Position numbers and translations under genes: made by a program. A stretch of DNA of 64,000 bases from Crystallibacter sulfonylureivorans_A (GTDB lineage: Bacteria > Actinomycetota > Actinomycetes > Actinomycetales > Micrococcaceae). The stretch lies in the NCBI RefSeq assembly GCF_047607445.1, contig NZ_JBLKRT010000023.1:1-64000 (forward strand), given 5' to 3'. Under the pieces are notes generated by a model. It had not been told where the DNA came from. It worked only from the letters and a program-made list of their open reading frames with translations, and did not search any database. Positions 23,331-30,645 of this stretch are shown here, piece after piece (within the stretch, counting starts at the first letter, position 1; the number at the start of each line of letters is the position of its first letter).

Positions 23331-24101
23331 TCAGGCCGGGGTCAATTGGGAAGCCGCCGCGAGGTCGCGGGTGGCGTGGTCGTAGACAATGGTGACCGCA
23401 CCGCCGTCGTGCTGGAACTCGTGGTTGGCGCCGTCCAGAAGGCCGTAGGCGCCGTAGTTCTCCTCCCACGAACCGTTCAGCGCGAACTTGAAGGCGTAGC
23501 GCCCGGCGGGCAGTTCGCCGTCCAGCCGCCACAGGCCATCGGCTGGCTCGAAGCGCATCTGCACCGCATTGCCAGCGGGGTCCCAGTCCCGATCGGCTCC
23601 GAGCAGGACGCCGAAGTCGCCGACGACGGCCACGGTTTCCGGCTGGTCGGCGGGGCGTCCGGGATCCACAGCCGGGGCGGGCGCGTCCGGCGAGGCAAGA
23701 GGCTCTGCATCCACGGCCGGCGCGTCTGCCGCGGCAACCGGCTTTGCCTCAGCCGTCGCCGCCGGTGCGTCGGGCAGCGGGGTTCCTGCCTCGAGGGCCT
23801 CTGCCAGTTCGGACGGGCTGGAGAAGGCGACGATGGCCCGCAGCCCATCTTCGGTGACGGCCCAACCGCCGCGGCCCTTGGACATCCAACCCGCCTTGAC
23901 CAACCGGGCGGTCGCCGTCGTCAGGTTCTTGAAGCCGCGCGGCACTCCGCCGCTCAGCAGTTCCTGTTCGTGGGCGGTCGGCGGCACGCGGCGCAGGGCT
24001 TCGCTAATGACCTCGCGGGCATCGGGGCGAGTGCCGTTGGCGGCCGCATCGGCCAGGATCTCGAGGACGGGTCTGAGTCGCAGTTGGGCATTGTTGGGCA
24101 T
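23331..24101 (-). CDS. Winged-helix domain fused to a pullulanase X25-like (early-set) domain
   Basis: A 256-residue cytosolic protein with no signal peptide. Residues ~1-95 look like a winged-helix domain ('RPVLEILADAAANGTRPDAREVISEALRR', then 'TTATARLVKAGWMSKGRGGWAVTEDGLRAI'). Residues ~95-150 are an Ala/Pro-rich linker. Residues ~155-245 form an immunoglobulin-like domain of the amylopullulanase X25/CBM48-like type: 'VAVVGDFGVLLGADRDWDPAG', 'WRLDGELPAGRYAFKFALNGSWEENYG' and 'FQHDGGAVTIVYDHATRDL'. X25 domains normally sit in glycogen- or starch-active enzymes. Here a role as a DNA-binding protein responding to alpha-glucan or maltodextrin is a plausible inference, not shown. The gene is monocistronic. 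Confidence 0.7.
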   Translation of the reverse strand: MPNNAQLRLRPVLEILADAAANGTRPDAREVISEALRRVPPTAHEQELLSGGVPRGFKNLTTATARLVKAGWMSKGRGGWAVTEDGLRAIVAFSSPSELAEALEAGTPLPDAPAATAEAKPVAAADAPAVDAEPLASPDAPAPAVDPGRPADQPETVAVVGDFGVLLGADRDWDPAGNAVQMRFEPADGLWRLDGELPAGRYAFKFALNGSWEENYGAYGLLDGANHEFQHDGGAVTIVYDHATRDLAAASQLTPA

Positions 24102-24246
24102 AGCCGTGGCTCCTTCGCGGTGCAGCCGGAACTGGTAACGCTCCCAGTCTGGAACCCGGACGCCGTCAGCGCCACTGTTTGGCGTTGTATGTCGGAGCCA
24201 CTGCGTCCTTTTGTCCGGTGGCTTCGCCAGCTAAGCCTGTCACCGG

Positions 24247-25293
24247 TTAGATGGTGATGACGGCTTTGCCCCGCACTTCTCCAGCGTCCAGTCGGCCGAT
24301 GGCCACCGGCATCTGCTTCAGCGGGTAGGTCCGGTCGATGCTCGGGGTCACCTTGCCCGAAACGATCAGTTCACCCAGCCGCTCGAACTCCGTGGCGTTC
24401 TCGCGTGCCATGAACATGACAAAACGCTGCCGGCTGAAGAGGGACAGGAACATGCCGCCAATCGGCCTGAACAAGCCGCCCGTCCAGCGGTCGCCGCCCT
24501 CGCCGCCAACGATGACTGCCGTGCCGCCAGGGGCGAGTGCCCGGCGCAGGCGCTTCAGTGATGGGTTGCCGGCTGCGTCAATGATCACGTCGTAGCGGCG
24601 GCCCTCGGCGGCGAAGTCCTGGCGGGTGTAGTCGATGACGGTTTCGGCGCCGAGACTGCGCACCAGGTCTGCTTTGGCAGCACTGCAGACACCGGTGACG
24701 GTTGCGCCCATCGCGACAGCGATCTGCACTGCGTAGGTGCCTACGCCACCTGAGGCGCCGGTGATCAGCACGCTCTGACCGGCTTGCAGTTTGCCGGCGT
24801 CGCGCAGGGCCTGCAGGGCCGTTGTGCCGGACACCGGAACCGCGGCCGCCTGCTCAAAGGTCAGTGCGGCAGGCTTTCGTGCCAGCATTTTCTCCGAGGC
24901 CACCGCGTACTCGGCGAAGCAGCCCTTGCCGAAGCCGAAGACCTCGTCTCCGACCGCGAACCGTGTGACGGCAGGGCCCACCGCGGCTACCGTTCCCGCA
25001 ACATCCAGCCCCAGGATCGGATTCTTGGGAGTGCGCCAGCCCGACACCGCGCGGACCGGGTAGGGCAGTCCTGTGGCCATATGCCACGTTCCGCGGTCCA
25101 GCCCGGCCGCGCGGACCCGGATGAGCACCTGGTTGTCGGCGATGTCCGGCACTGCGACGGTGTCCAACTGCAGCGCATCGGCCAAGCCGTACTCGCGCTG
25201 GACCATGGCGCGCATGGTTCGGTCCGGTGCGGGGGCCTTGCTTTCCGACGGGGGTGTCTGGGCTGCCGGCGCGGAGGACTTTTGCGATTCCAT
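24247..25293 (-). CDS. NAD(P)-dependent alcohol dehydrogenase / quinone oxidoreductase (MDR family)
   Basis: A 348-residue medium-chain dehydrogenase. The N-terminal GroES-like domain has 'VLIRVRAAGLDRGTWHMATGLPYP' and 'LGLDVAGTVAAVG'. The Rossmann domain has 'SVLITGASGGVGTYAVQIAVAMGATVTGV' in substance. The structural and catalytic zinc Cys clusters are absent, so it belongs to the zinc-free quinone oxidoreductase-like group. ATG 25293 has GGGAAGGAAACC upstream; the first ~25 residues are a polar extension. The gene is divergent from a TetR gene across a region holding a perfect double palindrome (25338-25372), so it is almost certainly repressed by that TetR protein. Confidence 0.87.
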   Translation of the reverse strand: MESQKSSAPAAQTPPSESKAPAPDRTMRAMVQREYGLADALQLDTVAVPDIADNQVLIRVRAAGLDRGTWHMATGLPYPVRAVSGWRTPKNPILGLDVAGTVAAVGPAVTRFAVGDEVFGFGKGCFAEYAVASEKMLARKPAALTFEQAAAVPVSGTTALQALRDAGKLQAGQSVLITGASGGVGTYAVQIAVAMGATVTGVCSAAKADLVRSLGAETVIDYTRQDFAAEGRRYDVIIDAAGNPSLKRLRRALAPGGTAVIVGGEGGDRWTGGLFRPIGGMFLSLFSRQRFVMFMARENATEFERLGELIVSGKVTPSIDRTYPLKQMPVAIGRLDAGEVRGKAVITI

Positions 25294-25337
25294 GGAGGTT
25301 TCCTTCCCGAGGATCTGACGGTGGAGCTGCTGATGGG

Positions 25338-25372
25338 TCGTACTTTGTACGAAGTTATCGTACAAAGTACGA
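25338..25372. promoter_or_regulatory. Double palindromic TetR operator
   Basis: Two 15-bp copies of TCGTACtttGTACGA (25338-25352) and TCGTACaaaGTACGA (25358-25372) are separated by 5 bp. Each copy is itself a palindrome and the two together form a perfect 35-bp inverted repeat. Centre-to-centre distance is 20 bp, about two helical turns. The site lies between the divergent dehydrogenase start (25293) and TetR start (25395), next to both promoters. Confidence 0.85.
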
Positions 25373-25394
25373 GAATGCTATAGTCACGGGAACA

Positions 25395-26090
25395 ATGACT
25401 GAAAAATCTGCTGCTCCAGAACGCCCCCCGCTCAGCCGCGAACGCGTGGTGCAGGCCGCAATGGCCATCGCCGATGACGGCGGGCTTGCCGGGCTGACCA
25501 TCCGCTCGCTGGCCAAGTCCCTGGAAACCAAGCCGATGTCTCTGTACCACTACGTGCGCAACAAGGACGAGATCCTGGATGGCATTGTGGACGCCATCTT
25601 CAACGAAATCGAGTTGCCCGTCCCGGGCGGCGAGTGGAAGGCCGAGCTAAAGCGGCGCGCAATCTCCGCCCGCGAAGTGCTGCACCGGCATCCGTGGGCG
25701 ATTGCCCTGATGGAATCCCGGACCGTGCCGGGCCCGGCGAATCTTCGCCACCATGACGCGGTCCTCGGTACCCTCCGAGCGGCCGGTTTTTCGCTGTCCT
25801 TGGCGGCTCACACCTACGCTCTGCTGGACGCCTATGTGTATGGCTCAGCTCTGCAAGAGGCATCGCTGCCGTTCGACGGACCGGAAAGCTTGGCGGAAGT
25901 CGCCGGGCCGATGGTGGAAATGTTTAGTACGGGGGACTATCCGCATCTGCAGGAGTTTGCGCTGCAGCACGTTCTGCAGCCCGGCTACGATTTTTCCGAG
26001 GAGTTCGACTTCGGTTTGGACCTGATCCTCGACGGCCTCGCCGCCCATTTGCCGCGTCCCGTCGGTGGCGTCGAGGCAGCGGAGGCCTAG
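25395..26090 (+). CDS. TetR family repressor (TetR_C class)
   Basis: A 231-residue regulator. The helix-turn-helix is 'AMAIADDGGLAGLTIRSLAKSLETKPMSLYHYVRNKDEILDGIV' in parts (~22-62), which is the classical TetR recognition region ('MSLYHYVRNKDEIL'). The C-terminal half (~75-220) resembles the TetR tetracycline-repressor C-terminal domain. I choose ATG 25395 (MTEKSAAPE); upstream in-frame codons overlap the operator. It probably binds the double palindrome at 25338-25372 and controls itself and the dehydrogenase. The ligand is unknown, possibly a substrate of that enzyme. Confidence 0.9.
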   Translation: MTEKSAAPERPPLSRERVVQAAMAIADDGGLAGLTIRSLAKSLETKPMSLYHYVRNKDEILDGIVDAIFNEIELPVPGGEWKAELKRRAISAREVLHRHPWAIALMESRTVPGPANLRHHDAVLGTLRAAGFSLSLAAHTYALLDAYVYGSALQEASLPFDGPESLAEVAGPMVEMFSTGDYPHLQEFALQHVLQPGYDFSEEFDFGLDLILDGLAAHLPRPVGGVEAAEA

Positions 26091-26181
26091 CGCGCTTGTC
26101 CTGGCCGCGTCGTCGGCGAAGGGCTTGCCCCGGCCGCGTAGCCGGGGGATGTTGCAGAAGACCCCGAAGACTGCACACAAC

Positions 26182-26239
26182 CGCGAGGGCGGGACACCAC
26201 ATCGACGAACTGGTCGAATCAGGTGCCCGCCCTCTGCGG
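26182..26239. terminator. Hairpin downstream of the clp gene
   Basis: GAGGGCGGGaCACC (26185-26198) pairs with GGTGCCCGCCCTC (26222-26234) with a one-base bulge; the outer CCGC/GCGG bases extend the stem to about 26239. It lies 35 bp beyond the clp stop on the minus strand and also faces the convergent TetR gene. Confidence 0.55.
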
Positions 26240-26273
26240 AAGCGGAGCCGGTGCCGTGCCGGTTAGGTGGCGG

Positions 26274-28883
26274 CTACGCGGCGGCGGCCATGCTCTCCGC
26301 CGTGACGCGGAGGCCATCCTCCCCGGCGGTCACGCGGATCCGGCCACCTTCGGCGACTGACTCCGCGACCAGCAGGTCCGCAATCCGGTCGTCCAGTTCG
26401 CGCTGGATCACGCGGCGCAGCGGCCGGGCCCCGTATTCCGGTTCGTAGCCGGCCTCGGCGATCCACTCCACCGCGTCCTCGTCCACGGCCAGCGAGATGC
26501 CCTGGGCAGCCAGCCGGGCCTCGGACCGGCGCAGCTGCAGCCGCACGATGGAGCGCAACTGCTCCTTCTCCAGCTTGCGGAACAGCACAATCTCGTCGAT
26601 CCGGTTCAGGAACTCCGGCCGCATGGCCTCGCGCAGCCGGCCCATCACCCGGGCGCGCAGGTCCTGCTCGGAGGCGAAGCCGTCCACGCCGTGATTCGAG
26701 GTGAAGCCCAGTGCTCCGCCCTTGCTGGCCAGGAACTCCGACCCAAGGTTGGAGGTCATGATCACCACGGTGTTGCGGAAGTCCACGGTTCGGCCCTGTC
26801 CATCGGTGAGGCGTCCGTCGTCGAGCACCTGCAGCAGCAGGTTGAACACGTCCGGGTGCGCCTTCTCCACCTCGTCCAGCAGCACCACCGAGTACGGATG
26901 CCGGCGGACCCGCTCGGTCAGCTGGCCTGCCTCCCCGTAGCCGACGTAGCCCGGAGGGGCACCGACCAGCCGCGAGACGGTGTGGCGCTCGCCGTATTCG
27001 CTCATGTCGAAGCGGACCATGGCGTTCTCGTCACCGAACAGCGACTCCGCCAGAGCCTTGGCCAGCTCGGTCTTGCCCACCCCGGTGGGGCCCAGGAACA
27101 GGAAGCTGCCAACGGGCCGGCCCTCGTCGCCCATGCCGGTGCGGTTGCGCCGAACCGACTTGGCGATGGCGGCCACGGCATCGTCCTGCCCGATCACCCG
27201 GGCATGCAGGTCCTCCTCCAGACGGGCCAGCCGCTGCCGGTCGCCCTGGGTCAGCCTGGCGGCCGGAATGCCGGTGGCGCGGGTAATGATTTCGGCAATC
27301 TCTGCCTCGCCCACCACATCGGAGGGCACGACGGCGAGGCGCGCCCCGGCGTCGTTGTCTTCCGTGGCGTGGGTGGCTGGCTGGGCGGCGGAATCGATCG
27401 TGGCCCTCAATGCCTCGATCTCATCGCGCAGCGAGGAGGCATCCTCGTAGCGTTCCTCGGCAACGGCCGCGTTCTTGGCCGCCTCCAGCTCCGTCAGCTG
27501 ATCACGCAGCGCTGCCACGTCAACACGCGGGCCGCGCCGCAGGCTCAGCCGGGCTCCGGCCTGGTCGATCAGGTCGATCGCCTTGTCCGGCAGGAAGCGG
27601 TCCGTGATGTAGCGCGAGGACATCTCGACGGCGGCGCGGATGGCTCCGTCGGTGTAGGTCACCTGGTGGTGCTCCTCGTAGCGGTCCTTCAATCCGGCCA
27701 AGATCTGCACCGCGTCCTCGATCGAGGGCTCGCCCACCATCACCGGCTGGAAGCGGCGCTCCAGCGCAGGGTCCTTTTCCACCTTGCGGTACTCGCCCAG
27801 CGTGGTGGCGCCGACCAGGTGCAGCTCCCCGCGGGCCAGCCGTGGCTTGAGGATGTTGCCCGCATCCATGCCGCCCTCGCCGCCTCCGCCGGCACCGACC
27901 ACGGTGTGCAGTTCGTCGATGAAGACGATCAGGTCGCCGCTGGCGGCACTGATCTCGTCCATGGTCTTGGTCAGCCGCTCTTCGAAGTCGCCGCGGTAGC
28001 GGGTGCCCGCCAGCATGCCGGGCAGGTCAAGCGACACCACGCGCTTGCCGCGCAGCTGCTCCGGAACGTCGCCGTCCACGATGGCCTGGGCCAGTCCTTC
28101 GACGATGGCGGTCTTGCCGACGCCGGCCTCGCCGATCAGCACCGGGTTGTTCTTGGTGCGGCGGGCCAGGATCTCGATGGTTTGCGCAATCTCGTCGGCG
28201 CGGCCGATCACCGGATCCAGTTCGTTCTCCCGGGCCCGCGCGGTCAGGTCGAGGCCGAACTGGTCCAGCATCGGGGTTGCCGAGCCAGCCGCTTGTTCCT
28301 GCTGGGTTGCCGGGTTGCCGCCCGGGCCCGCCTGCGCCTGGGCTGCTTGCGCTTGGGCTGCTTCGGCCGCGTTGGCCTGCTGCAGTGCCTGAGGGGTGAC
28401 GCCGGTGGCGGCCAGGATCTGGCCGGCTGCCGTCTCCTGGTTCAGGACGAACGCGGCGAACAGGTGCTCCGGGTCAATGTAGGTGGAGCCGAACGCCCGG
28501 GCCACTTGGTGGGCATCCAGCAGGGCGCGCTGCGCCGACGGAGTCAGGGACGGCGCTTCGCTGATCGGGTCCGCCTTTTCCGGCAGGCTTTGTTCGGCGG
28601 TGCGGACGATGGCCTGCGGATCGGCGCCGGTGAGCTTGATCTGGCCGGCAGCCGGTTCCTGCTCGGCCATGACGCGCAGAATGTGCAGCGCATCTACTTC
28701 CGTGTGGCCAAGGCCGGCGGCGAACGCGGCTGACTGTGCCAGCACTTCGTGGGTGCGGCGGCTGAGCAGCCGGGTGAGATCGACCGTGCGGCGGGACTGC
28801 GCCGCGCGCTGGCCCTGCAGGTAGCGGACCAGGAACTCGTCGAAAGATCCGTTGCCGGATGCGGGTCCGAAGAACAGTGGCAT
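26274..28883 (-). CDS. ATP-dependent Clp protease ATP-binding subunit, ClpC-like
   Basis: An 869-residue HSP100 chaperone. It has a Clp_N repeat domain (~35-165), an Ala/Gln-rich linker (~170-205), AAA1 with Walker A GEAGVGKT (251-258) and Walker B 'IVFIDE' (319-324), a short middle region with a UVR-like segment 'EERYEDASSLRDEIEAL' (~476-492), and AAA2 with GPTGVGKT (598-605). A ClpP-docking type 'GALGF' loop lies at ~723-727. The short middle domain argues for ClpC rather than ClpB. Two HAIR-like inverted repeats lie just upstream (28902-28922 and 28964-28984), suggesting HspR heat-shock control. It probably unfolds damaged proteins, with or without ClpP. Confidence 0.9.
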   Translation of the reverse strand: MPLFFGPASGNGSFDEFLVRYLQGQRAAQSRRTVDLTRLLSRRTHEVLAQSAAFAAGLGHTEVDALHILRVMAEQEPAAGQIKLTGADPQAIVRTAEQSLPEKADPISEAPSLTPSAQRALLDAHQVARAFGSTYIDPEHLFAAFVLNQETAAGQILAATGVTPQALQQANAAEAAQAQAAQAQAGPGGNPATQQEQAAGSATPMLDQFGLDLTARARENELDPVIGRADEIAQTIEILARRTKNNPVLIGEAGVGKTAIVEGLAQAIVDGDVPEQLRGKRVVSLDLPGMLAGTRYRGDFEERLTKTMDEISAASGDLIVFIDELHTVVGAGGGGEGGMDAGNILKPRLARGELHLVGATTLGEYRKVEKDPALERRFQPVMVGEPSIEDAVQILAGLKDRYEEHHQVTYTDGAIRAAVEMSSRYITDRFLPDKAIDLIDQAGARLSLRRGPRVDVAALRDQLTELEAAKNAAVAEERYEDASSLRDEIEALRATIDSAAQPATHATEDNDAGARLAVVPSDVVGEAEIAEIITRATGIPAARLTQGDRQRLARLEEDLHARVIGQDDAVAAIAKSVRRNRTGMGDEGRPVGSFLFLGPTGVGKTELAKALAESLFGDENAMVRFDMSEYGERHTVSRLVGAPPGYVGYGEAGQLTERVRRHPYSVVLLDEVEKAHPDVFNLLLQVLDDGRLTDGQGRTVDFRNTVVIMTSNLGSEFLASKGGALGFTSNHGVDGFASEQDLRARVMGRLREAMRPEFLNRIDEIVLFRKLEKEQLRSIVRLQLRRSEARLAAQGISLAVDEDAVEWIAEAGYEPEYGARPLRRVIQRELDDRIADLLVAESVAEGGRIRVTAGEDGLRVTAESMAAAA

Positions 28884-28901
28884 TGATGATCCTCCTGTGG
28901 A

Positions 28902-28922
28902 CTTGAGTGCCTTCGACTCATG
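28902..28922. promoter_or_regulatory. HAIR box (HspR operator), strong match
   Basis: CTTGAGT-GCCTTCG-ACTCATG matches the actinobacterial HspR-associated inverted repeat CTTGAGT-N7-ACTCAAG in 13 of 14 defined positions. It lies 18 bp upstream of the clp start, where bound HspR would block transcription. Confidence 0.8.
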
Positions 28923-28963
28923 TTAACGCCTCGCTTCGAGAATTATTCCAACCGCTTCCAAGA

Positions 28964-28984
28964 GTTGAGTCAAGTTGGCTCATG
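28964..28984. promoter_or_regulatory. Second HAIR-like box
   Basis: GTTGAGT-CAAGTTG-GCTCATG fits the same CTTGAGT-N7-ACTCAAG pattern at 11 of 14 positions, 62 bp from the first box. It may be a second HspR site and also lies upstream of the divergent aldo-keto reductase gene. Confidence 0.5.
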
Positions 28985-29098
28985 TACTTGATGGGCGGGT
29001 TTACACCGCGGCTCGCTCGGCATCTTCTTGCCGCTGCACCTGTACCTGCACTCCCTGCAAGCCCTGCACTCCGGCCGGATGGAAAGTACGCTGACAAA

Positions 29099-30103
29099 AT
29101 GGAATTCAGATACCTGGGCAACAGCGGACTCAAAATTTCGGAGATCACCTACGGCAACTGGCTTACGCACGGGTCGCAGGTGGAGAACGACGTGGCTACT
29201 CAGTGCGTACACGCAGCGCTCGATGAGGGCATCACCACGTTCGATACAGCGGACGTCTACGCCAACACTGTGGCGGAAGAAGTGCTGGGCAACGTGCTCA
29301 AGGGGCAGCGGAGGCAGTCGCTGGAAATCTTCACCAAGGTCTATTTCCCCACCGGCCCCAAAGGGCACAACGACACCGGGCTGAGCCGAAAGCACATCAT
29401 GGAGTCCATCGACGGCTCACTGAGCAGGCTCCAGACCGACTACGTAGACCTGTACCAGGCACACCGATTCGATGTGGAGACTCCACTCGAGGAGACGATG
29501 CAAGCCTTCGCCGACGTGGTCCGGGCCGGCAAGGCGCTCTATATCGGGGTCAGCGAATGGAATGCCCAGCAGTTGCGGGAAGGGCACGCGCTGGCCAAGG
29601 AGCTGGGCATCAGCCTGATCTCGAACCAGCCGCAGTACTCCATGTTGTGGCGGGTGATCGAGTCCGAGGTGGTGCCCGCGTCGAAAGAGCTGGGCATCTC
29701 ACAGATCGTGTGGTCGCCCGTCGCGCAGGGCGTGCTGACCGGCAAGTACCGCCCGGGCGGCGAATTGCCCGCGGGCAGCCGCGCAACGGACAGCAAGGGC
29801 GGCGCGGATATGATCTCCCGCTTTATGCGGGACGACGTCCTGGAGGCGGTGCAGTTGCTTGAGCCGATCGCCAGGGATGCCGGGCTGACGATGGCGCAAC
29901 TGGCGGTGGCCTGGGTGCTGCAGAATCCCAACGTGGCCTCCGCGCTGATTGGTGCCTCGCGGCCGGAGCAAGTGCGGGACAACGTCAGGGCCGCGGGCGT
30001 CACCCTCGACGAGGGCACCATGGCCCGCGTCGATGAAGCAGTGGGCCGGCTGGCCGAGCGCGATCCGGGAAAGACCCGTTCCCCCGAGGCCCGCCTGACC
30101 TGA
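29099..30103 (+). CDS. Aldo/keto reductase (Kv-beta-like family)
   Basis: A 334-residue TIM-barrel oxidoreductase. The catalytic tetrad is visible: Asp/Tyr in 'FDTADVYANTVAEEVLG' (~52-68), Lys in 'IFTKVYFPTG' and His in 'LYQAHRFDVETPLEE'. The NADPH phosphate-binding end is 'SALIGASRPEQVRDNV'. The text resembles the Shaker Kv-beta/YghZ branch, which reduces aldehydes and ketones such as methylglyoxal. I choose ATG 29099 (MEFRYLGNSG), which begins the family's first strand; the frame is open for 64 codons upstream without support. It is divergent from clp, so the HAIR boxes could influence it too. Confidence 0.88.
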   Translation: MEFRYLGNSGLKISEITYGNWLTHGSQVENDVATQCVHAALDEGITTFDTADVYANTVAEEVLGNVLKGQRRQSLEIFTKVYFPTGPKGHNDTGLSRKHIMESIDGSLSRLQTDYVDLYQAHRFDVETPLEETMQAFADVVRAGKALYIGVSEWNAQQLREGHALAKELGISLISNQPQYSMLWRVIESEVVPASKELGISQIVWSPVAQGVLTGKYRPGGELPAGSRATDSKGGADMISRFMRDDVLEAVQLLEPIARDAGLTMAQLAVAWVLQNPNVASALIGASRPEQVRDNVRAAGVTLDEGTMARVDEAVGRLAERDPGKTRSPEARLT

Positions 30104-30193
30104 GGTCCGGAGCGCTGGCGCCCCTAACGTCGGCGGCCTGGGTCCGGAGCGTTCGAGCCTCGGGCAGCCGGCGGCCGGGTGCTAGTCTGGTCT

Positions 30194-30209
30194 TCGAAGG
30201 TTTGTTCGA
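30194..30209. promoter_or_regulatory. SOS (LexA) box upstream of umuDC
   Basis: TCGAAG-GTTT-GTTCGA differs at one defined position from the Gram-positive LexA site TCGAAC-N4-GTTCGA. It ends 16 bp before the umuD ATG, inside the promoter region, and implies DNA-damage induction of umuDC. Confidence 0.75.
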
Positions 30210-30225
30210 AAAGCGGGGGTGGGGA

Positions 30226-30645
30226 ATGTTCGGTTTGGAGCGGCCCTCTGGCGCGTCGGCCGGCCCGGAGTTGGGGGAGGGGACACCCGAGGACGCGCGT
30301 GGTTTTCCCTCCCCGGCGCGGGATTATTTCCACGGCGGCATCGACCTGAACCGGCATCTGATCCGGGACCGGACCAGTACCTTCGTGATGCGCGTGGCCG
30401 GAAACTCGATGGCAGCGGCCGGAATCTGTGACGGCGATGAGCTGATTGTGGACCGGTCACTGGAACCGCGCGACGGATCGGTGGTCATCGCAGTGCTGGA
30501 CGGAGAGCTGGTGGTGCGGCGCCTGCATCTGGGTGCAGACGGTGTGCGCCTTCAGACCGACGACGGCGGCGTCCCCACCGAGGTTGGCGAACTCGGCGAC
30601 CTGAGCATCTGGGGCGTGGCGACGCGCTGCCTGCACCATGTCTAG
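30226..30645 (+). CDS. umuD: UmuD-like S24 peptidase homologue with Arg at the catalytic Lys position
   Basis: A 139-residue homologue of UmuD, the accessory subunit of the DNA polymerase V mutasome. The line-up with UmuD is clear: 'RGFPSPARDYFHGGIDLNRHLI' (~25-46), then the nucleophile region 'VAGNSMAAAGICDGDELIVDR' (Ser61). In UmuD/LexA the next conserved residue is a Lys in '[V/T]VK[R/K]L', but here the text is 'GELVVRRLHL' with Arg98 in its place. The aligned cleavage site, Cys-Gly in E. coli UmuD and Ala-Gly in LexA, reads Arg25-Gly26. Self-cleavage may therefore be impaired or altered. ATG 30226 is chosen because the upstream TTG overlaps the SOS box. The gene overlaps umuC by 8 nt. Confidence 0.85.
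   Translation: MFGLERPSGASAGPELGEGTPEDARGFPSPARDYFHGGIDLNRHLIRDRTSTFVMRVAGNSMAAAGICDGDELIVDRSLEPRDGSVVIAVLDGELVVRRLHLGADGVRLQTDDGGVPTEVGELGDLSIWGVATRCLHHV

Noticed and set aside
30202..30204. TTG as the umuD start
   Set aside because: It overlaps the right half of the SOS box, and the ATG at 30226 gives normal UmuD alignment.
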